Of a stretch of 64,000 nucleotides of DNA, positions 62,146 to 64,000 are shown piece by piece; positions within the stretch are counted from its first letter, which is position 1, and every line of letters starts with the position of its first letter. Below the pieces are notes generated by a model. It saw nothing but the letters and a program-made list of their open reading frames with translations. It did not search any database and was not told where the DNA came from. The stretch is from an uncultured Bacteroidales bacterium (GTDB lineage: Bacteria > Bacteroidota > Bacteroidia > Bacteroidales > Bacteroidaceae). The stretch lies in contig CADAJV010000001.1 of assembly GCA_902788275.1 (NCBI GenBank), positions 1 through 64,000 on the forward strand. The letters run 5' to 3'. The position numbers were made by a program, and so were the translations under genes.

Positions 62146-62622
62146 TTAGTTCGTTTGTTTTTTGAGTTGCTCTTTGATTCTGAACAGGCGGACGCTGACA
62201 TTCTTGGCAGAGATTCCGACTATCTGGCCAATCTCATCGTAGCTGAGGTCTTCGAGCCACAGCAGTACGATGGCGCGGTCAAAGGGTTGCAACTTGGAAA
62301 TGCGGCGATGGAGGAGGTCCACCTGTCGCGTGTCTTCATCGCGGTCTTCAAAGAGGTTGATGTCCATGGTCAACGGCACAGTGGACGAGCGGCGTTTCTT
62401 CCTGTCTATGGATATGCAGGTGTTGAGTGCCACGCGGTAAATCCACGTCTTGATGTCGCTGCGGTGCTCAAAGCCGTCAAAGCCTTTCCATAGGTTAATC
62501 AGCACCTCCTGAAAGAGGTCGTTGACCTCGTCGGTGTCGTTGGAGAACATATAGCACACTGTGTAGATGGTGCCTTTGTGCTCCGTTACTGTTTGCGCAA
62601 ACAGTTTCTCTGAAGTGTTCAT
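62146..62622 (-). CDS. ECF sigma-70 factor
   Basis: This encodes 158 residues from ATG 62622 (MNTSEKLFAQTVTEHKG); upstream ATGs at 62652 and 62664 are at or before the likely transcript start. The sigma-70 region 2 (YTVCYMFSNDTDEVNDLFQE, TWIYRVALNTCISI) and region 4 (LSYDEIGQIVGISAKNVSVR) are both present. It directs polymerase to a stress or envelope regulon, which is unknown. A -7 box lies at 62662-62669. Confidence 0.9.
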   Translation of the reverse strand: MNTSEKLFAQTVTEHKGTIYTVCYMFSNDTDEVNDLFQEVLINLWKGFDGFEHRSDIKTWIYRVALNTCISIDRKKRRSSTVPLTMDINLFEDRDEDTRQVDLLHRRISKLQPFDRAIVLLWLEDLSYDEIGQIVGISAKNVSVRLFRIKEQLKKQTN

Positions 62623-62661
62623 TGTCTTGTCTGTTTTAGAATCTTTGCCCATTAGACGCAG

Positions 62662-62669
62662 CAAAGGTA
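62662..62669 (-). promoter_or_regulatory. -7 box of the ECF sigma gene
   Basis: TACCTTTG on the minus strand, 40 bases before the chosen start; no clear -33 box. Confidence 0.5.
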
Positions 62670-62718
62670 TGAAAAACTACAAGTAAATGGAAAAAAGAGG
62701 GTAGGGGCCTGTTGTGGG

Positions 62719-64000
62719 TTAGACTCTCACAGCCTTGAGGATGGCCTCAATCTTGAGTAGCTCTTCGCATAGTGCGTTGACTTCCTTGCCGTCGTGGACA
62801 AGCACCGTAATGTCGGCATGGAAGTAACCCTTGTCGCTCTGGATGTTGAGGCCCTTGACATTGAGACCGCGATGCTTGAAGATGGCTTCGGCAATCTGGA
62901 AGAGGGTGCCAACCTCGTCGGCGCCCTCGGCGTGGATGGTTGTCTCGAAGAGGTGGCCGCGCTGCATATGCCATCTGACAGCGACAATGTTGTTGCCAAA
63001 CTGACTCTTGAGCTTGTTGGCTTCTTCGCAGTCCAGCTTGTGGAGGGTGAATGTCTGGTTGGCTTCGTCAATATATCCGAGGGCATCGTCACCGGGGATG
63101 GGGTGGCAGCAGGGGGCTATATGGCATTGATTGATGGTCTGCTCATCGATTACAAATATTTTCTTACGGTCGATGGCGGAGAGCGCGGGAGTTTTAGAGT
63201 TCGGAAGTTCGAATGTTTGAGAGTTGGTGTTTTCAGACTTAGCTGCTGAGGTGCCTGTGCTGCTCTCTTTCTTGACGAAAGGTATCAGGCTACGCCACGA
63301 GAAGGATGATGAGCCTTCGCCCTTGCCGCGTCCGCGTAGCATGTGGATATCATCGTCGCCCAAGGCTATGGTGCCTGTAGCCACATCAAGGAGGAAATGG
63401 CCTGCGGTGCTGCGCTGATGGAAAATGCGCAGTTTGTCTAGAATGGTGGGATTGTACTCTATGTTGTGGTTGGTCAGGAAGTCGCGCAGCTGTCGTTCTC
63501 CCTGGGCCTGCTTCTCGCGGTCTATCTTGCGCAGGCATGCTTGTATCTTGCTGCGGGCTTTGGCTGTGGTGACATAGTCAAGCCACTCGCGCTTCACCTG
63601 CAGGGTGCGAGAGGTGAGAATCTCTACCTGATCGCCCGAGTTGAGGGGCTCGGTTGGTGGCACGAGGCGGTGGTTGACCTTGGCACCGATACAGTTGGTG
63701 CCGAGGAAAGAGTGGATGGAGAAGGCGAAGTCGAGGGCGGTGGCTCCAGTGGGCATGGTCTTGATTTCGCCTTTGGGGGTAAATACGATTATCTCTGAGG
63801 CGAAGAGGTTGAGCTTGATGGTGTCGAGCAGGTCGAGGGAGTCGGGCTGTGGATCATCGAGTATCTCCTTGATGGTGTGAATCCAGCTGTCCATCTTGTC
63901 GTCAGCTGTTCCTCTCTTGTCGTCTTGGAGCTGGACTCCATTCGTCGTTGGGGTTTGTGTCTGGGAGTCGGTCTGTGCCGAATCGCCCTGTGGCTTGGCG
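62719..64000 (-). CDS. relA: RelA/SpoT (p)ppGpp enzyme, C-terminal part (5' end outside window)
   Basis: The frame is open to the window edge, so only the C-terminal 426 codons are seen. MDSWIHTIKEILDDPQ marks the end of the synthetase domain. TGS domain: IIVFTPKGEIKTMPTGATAL, HSFLGTNCIGAKVNHRLVPP. Then come the helical domain and the zinc-finger region with CHIAPCCHPIPGD, and a C-terminal ACT domain (VKGLNIQSDKGYFHADITVL). Long RelA/SpoT enzymes make and/or degrade (p)ppGpp. The window edge removes the catalytic domains, so synthase versus hydrolase cannot be told. A short insertion at 63190-63229 is encoded by an octamer repeat. Confidence 0.88.
   Translation of the reverse strand, partial: AKPQGDSAQTDSQTQTPTTNGVQLQDDKRGTADDKMDSWIHTIKEILDDPQPDSLDLLDTIKLNLFASEIIVFTPKGEIKTMPTGATALDFAFSIHSFLGTNCIGAKVNHRLVPPTEPLNSGDQVEILTSRTLQVKREWLDYVTTAKARSKIQACLRKIDREKQAQGERQLRDFLTNHNIEYNPTILDKLRIFHQRSTAGHFLLDVATGTIALGDDDIHMLRGRGKGEGSSSFSWRSLIPFVKKESSTGTSAAKSENTNSQTFELPNSKTPALSAIDRKKIFVIDEQTINQCHIAPCCHPIPGDDALGYIDEANQTFTLHKLDCEEANKLKSQFGNNIVAVRWHMQRGHLFETTIHAEGADEVGTLFQIAEAIFKHRGLNVKGLNIQSDKGYFHADITVLVHDGKEVNALCEELLKIEAILKAVRV
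63190..63229 (-). repeat. Imperfect octamer repeat in the RelA/SpoT gene
   Basis: Five imperfect 8-nt units (AGTTCGGA, AGTTCGAA and variants) encode SQTFELPNSKTP in a linker before the CHIAPCCHP region. It resembles the octamers at 46181-46228. Confidence 0.65.

Overview
The window is a chromosomal stretch from a Bacteroidales bacterium, most likely Prevotellaceae. Three things support this. Promoters follow the Bacteroidetes pattern (a TTG/TTTG box about 19-20 nt upstream of TAnnTTTG). GldH and C-terminal sorting tails point to a type IX secretion system (T9SS). Large BspA-like secreted proteins, a TonB-dependent receptor and a RicT/GldH/HolB/MetF gene string are also present. Family placement is inference. 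No plasmid, phage, transposase, integrase or CRISPR array is visible.

Layout. 0.1-15.3 kb is an accessory surface-protein region: four large secreted proteins (a chimera with a tyrosine phosphatase, a phosphodiester-glycosidase-like protein, a jelly-roll repeat protein and a BspA-like LRR protein) plus four short acidic MKKxYxxP proteins. Three of the short genes lie directly behind a large gene and the fourth behind the 3' remnant of one. 15.5-20 kb carries small membrane proteins, TadA, BirA, a MATE transporter and PyrH. 20-27.2 kb is a leftward string: metF, holB, ricT, gldH, ppx, a small Cys/His protein and a TonB-dependent receptor. 27.4-29.3 kb holds two secreted proteins on the plus strand, followed by a 600-bp intergenic block with two short-period repeat arrays.

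29.9-39.7 kb is the cell-shape operon purH(short)-mreB-mreC-mreD-mrdA-rodA. Beyond it lies an outer-membrane beta-barrel gene that is flanked on its far side by a second copy of the rodA 3' end. 40-46.3 kb is a leftward operon: DUF6057-like protein, PD40/CxxCH lipoprotein, NudC and a dockerin-bearing M6 protease. 46.4-51.2 kb has RsmA, a CorA-type transporter and a DUF349 coiled-coil protein. A tRNA-Ala(GGC) follows at 51.35 kb, and behind it an AT-richer islet encodes an apparently frameshifted Rossmann/SLOG-like plus PD-(D/E)XK nuclease gene. 53-64 kb has an aminotransferase, a DUF805 protein, a GH20 hexosaminidase, a TIGR02757 protein, an LptF/G permease, RibBA, an Ala-rich lipoprotein, an ECF sigma factor with a membrane protein, and the 3' part of a RelA/SpoT gene cut by the window edge.

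Three signals stand out. First, the repeated cassette of large secreted protein, short acidic protein and hairpin terminator. Second, the two-frame SLOG-like/nuclease gene next to the tRNA, whose frames join by a one-base change in an A5 run. Third, a dispersed set of 7- and 8-nt tandem repeats that fill spacers and also run through coding sequence (birA, a signal peptide, the DUF6057 gene, relA/spoT and two C-terminal tails). These could shift frame by slippage.
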